From assembly GCA_964558445.1 (NCBI GenBank), contig CAZLEA010000035.1, forward strand, positions 1-15,765: 15,765 nucleotides of DNA. Direction: 5' to 3'. The notes under the pieces are model-generated. The model saw only the letters and a list, made by a program, of their open reading frames with translations. It had not been told where the DNA came from and searched no databases. The translations under genes and the position numbers were made by a program. Positions 15,334 to 15,765 of the stretch are shown piece by piece (position 1 is the stretch's first letter; each line of letters starts with the position of its first letter). Origin of the DNA: CAYXVJ01 sp964558445 (GTDB taxonomy: Bacteria > Bacillota > Clostridia > Saccharofermentanales > Fastidiosipilaceae).

Positions 15334-15765
15334 CTACTCGTCTGCGTCGACCACAACTTCTTCGTCACCCAGACCCGGACCACGCTCGCCGATCGGTGTG
15401 TAGCCGCGACGCTTCGCTACCGACTTGTAGGCGGGACGCATGATTTTGCCACCCGAAATCAGCTCTTCCAATCGATGTGCACTCCAACCGGCGATTCTGG
15501 CAACGGCGAAGATCGGTGTGTAGAGCTCCTCCGGTATACCGAGCATGTGGTACACGAAGCCCGAGTAGAAGTCGACGTTCGCACAGATTGCGCGATCCGT
15601 CTGCTTGACTTCTCGGAAGACCTCGAGGGCCAGCTTCTCAGTCGTGAGATAGAGCAGATACTCCTTCTCGTTACCGCTCTCATACGCCAGTTGACGCGCA
15701 TAATCGCGTAGCAGCTTCGTACGGGGATCGGACAGTGTATAGACTGCGTGCCCGACACCGTAGAT
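15334..15765 (-). CDS. gltA: Citrate synthase, C-terminal third (5' end off window)
   Basis: Citrate synthase condenses oxaloacetate and acetyl-CoA to citrate. Only the last 143 codons are in the window; the full protein is usually about 430-460 residues. The frame is open to the right edge and begins IYGVGHAVYTLSDPR, which carries the substrate-binding active-site His (GHA). Further on, ANVDFYSGFVY holds the catalytic Asp, and ARIAGWSAHRLEEL and RPAYK are the conserved C-terminal pieces. The stop is TAG at 15334-15336. The wording fits the Gram-positive citrate/2-methylcitrate synthase family; 2-methylcitrate synthase activity cannot be excluded from this part. The gene converges on the tRNA-Glu gene. 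Confidence 0.95.
   Translation of the reverse strand: MYGVGHAVYTLSDPRTKLLRDYARQLAYESGNEKEYLLYLTTEKLALEVFREVKQTDRAICANVDFYSGFVYHMLGIPEELYTPIFAVARIAGWSAHRLEELISGGKIMRPAYKSVAKRRGYTPIGERGPGLGDEEVVVDADE

Noticed and set aside
15101..15403. Open frame running through the tRNA-Glu gene
   Set aside because: It begins in the tRNA promoter and reads through the tRNA and its terminator, so it is not a gene.
1..15765. Mobile element, prophage, CRISPR or defence system
   Set aside because: No transposase, integrase, spaced repeats, toxin-antitoxin pair or nuclease/helicase cluster was seen. All large frames are accounted for by housekeeping or surface-glycan genes.

Overview
The window reads as ordinary chromosomal DNA of a Gram-positive bacterium (Bacillota, probably Clostridia). 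Base composition is intermediate by eye, with many GC-ending codons. The evidence for Gram-positive is a LytR-CpsA-Psr protein, a ClpE-like zinc-finger Clp ATPase, a perfect GAAC-N4-GTTC LexA/DinR box in front of uvrA, strong purine-rich ribosome binding sites and a Firmicute-type tRNA-Glu with encoded CCA. A narrower placement (for example an Oscillospiraceae or Saccharofermentans relative) would be a guess. No insertion sequence, prophage, CRISPR array or defence island is visible, and no gene looks broken. The two edge genes are cut by the window.

Left part (1-9071): a loose surface-polysaccharide neighbourhood. It holds a nucleotide-sugar dehydrogenase of the UDP-HexNAc type (1-842, minus, 3' end missing), a large membrane-anchored CapD/WbpM-type UDP-GlcNAc 4,6-dehydratase (2160-4013, minus), an LCP cell-wall ligase (6410-7534, minus) and a WbaP/WcaJ-type phosphoglycosyl transferase (7665-9056, minus). 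Together these could make modified UDP-sugars, load the first sugar phosphate on undecaprenyl phosphate, and attach the finished polymer to peptidoglycan. Between them lie a small zinc-ribbon membrane protein (982-1227, plus), an alpha/beta-hydrolase esterase (1252-2088, minus), a glycerate dehydrogenase/hydroxypyruvate reductase (4184-5143, plus) and an M20 amidohydrolase (5197-6333, minus). A bidirectional terminator closes the convergent pair at 5147-5178.

Right part (9169-15765): housekeeping and stress genes. It holds a ClpE-like AAA+ unfoldase (9169-11841, minus) with an unusual N-terminal region, uvrA (11976-14936, minus) under a LexA operator, a tRNA-Glu(CUC) gene on the plus strand with its own promoter and strong terminator (15101-15255), and the C-terminal third of citrate synthase (15334-15765, minus). 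Most units have their own promoter and terminator, so the window is a string of short transcription units rather than one operon.

I looked for an undescribed system and did not find a convincing one. The points most worth following are the changed zinc ligand set in UvrA, the Met-rich/acidic N-terminal insert and structured leader of the Clp ATPase, the large hairpin between clp and the phosphoglycosyl transferase, and the NADP-like cofactor loop in the glycerate dehydrogenase.
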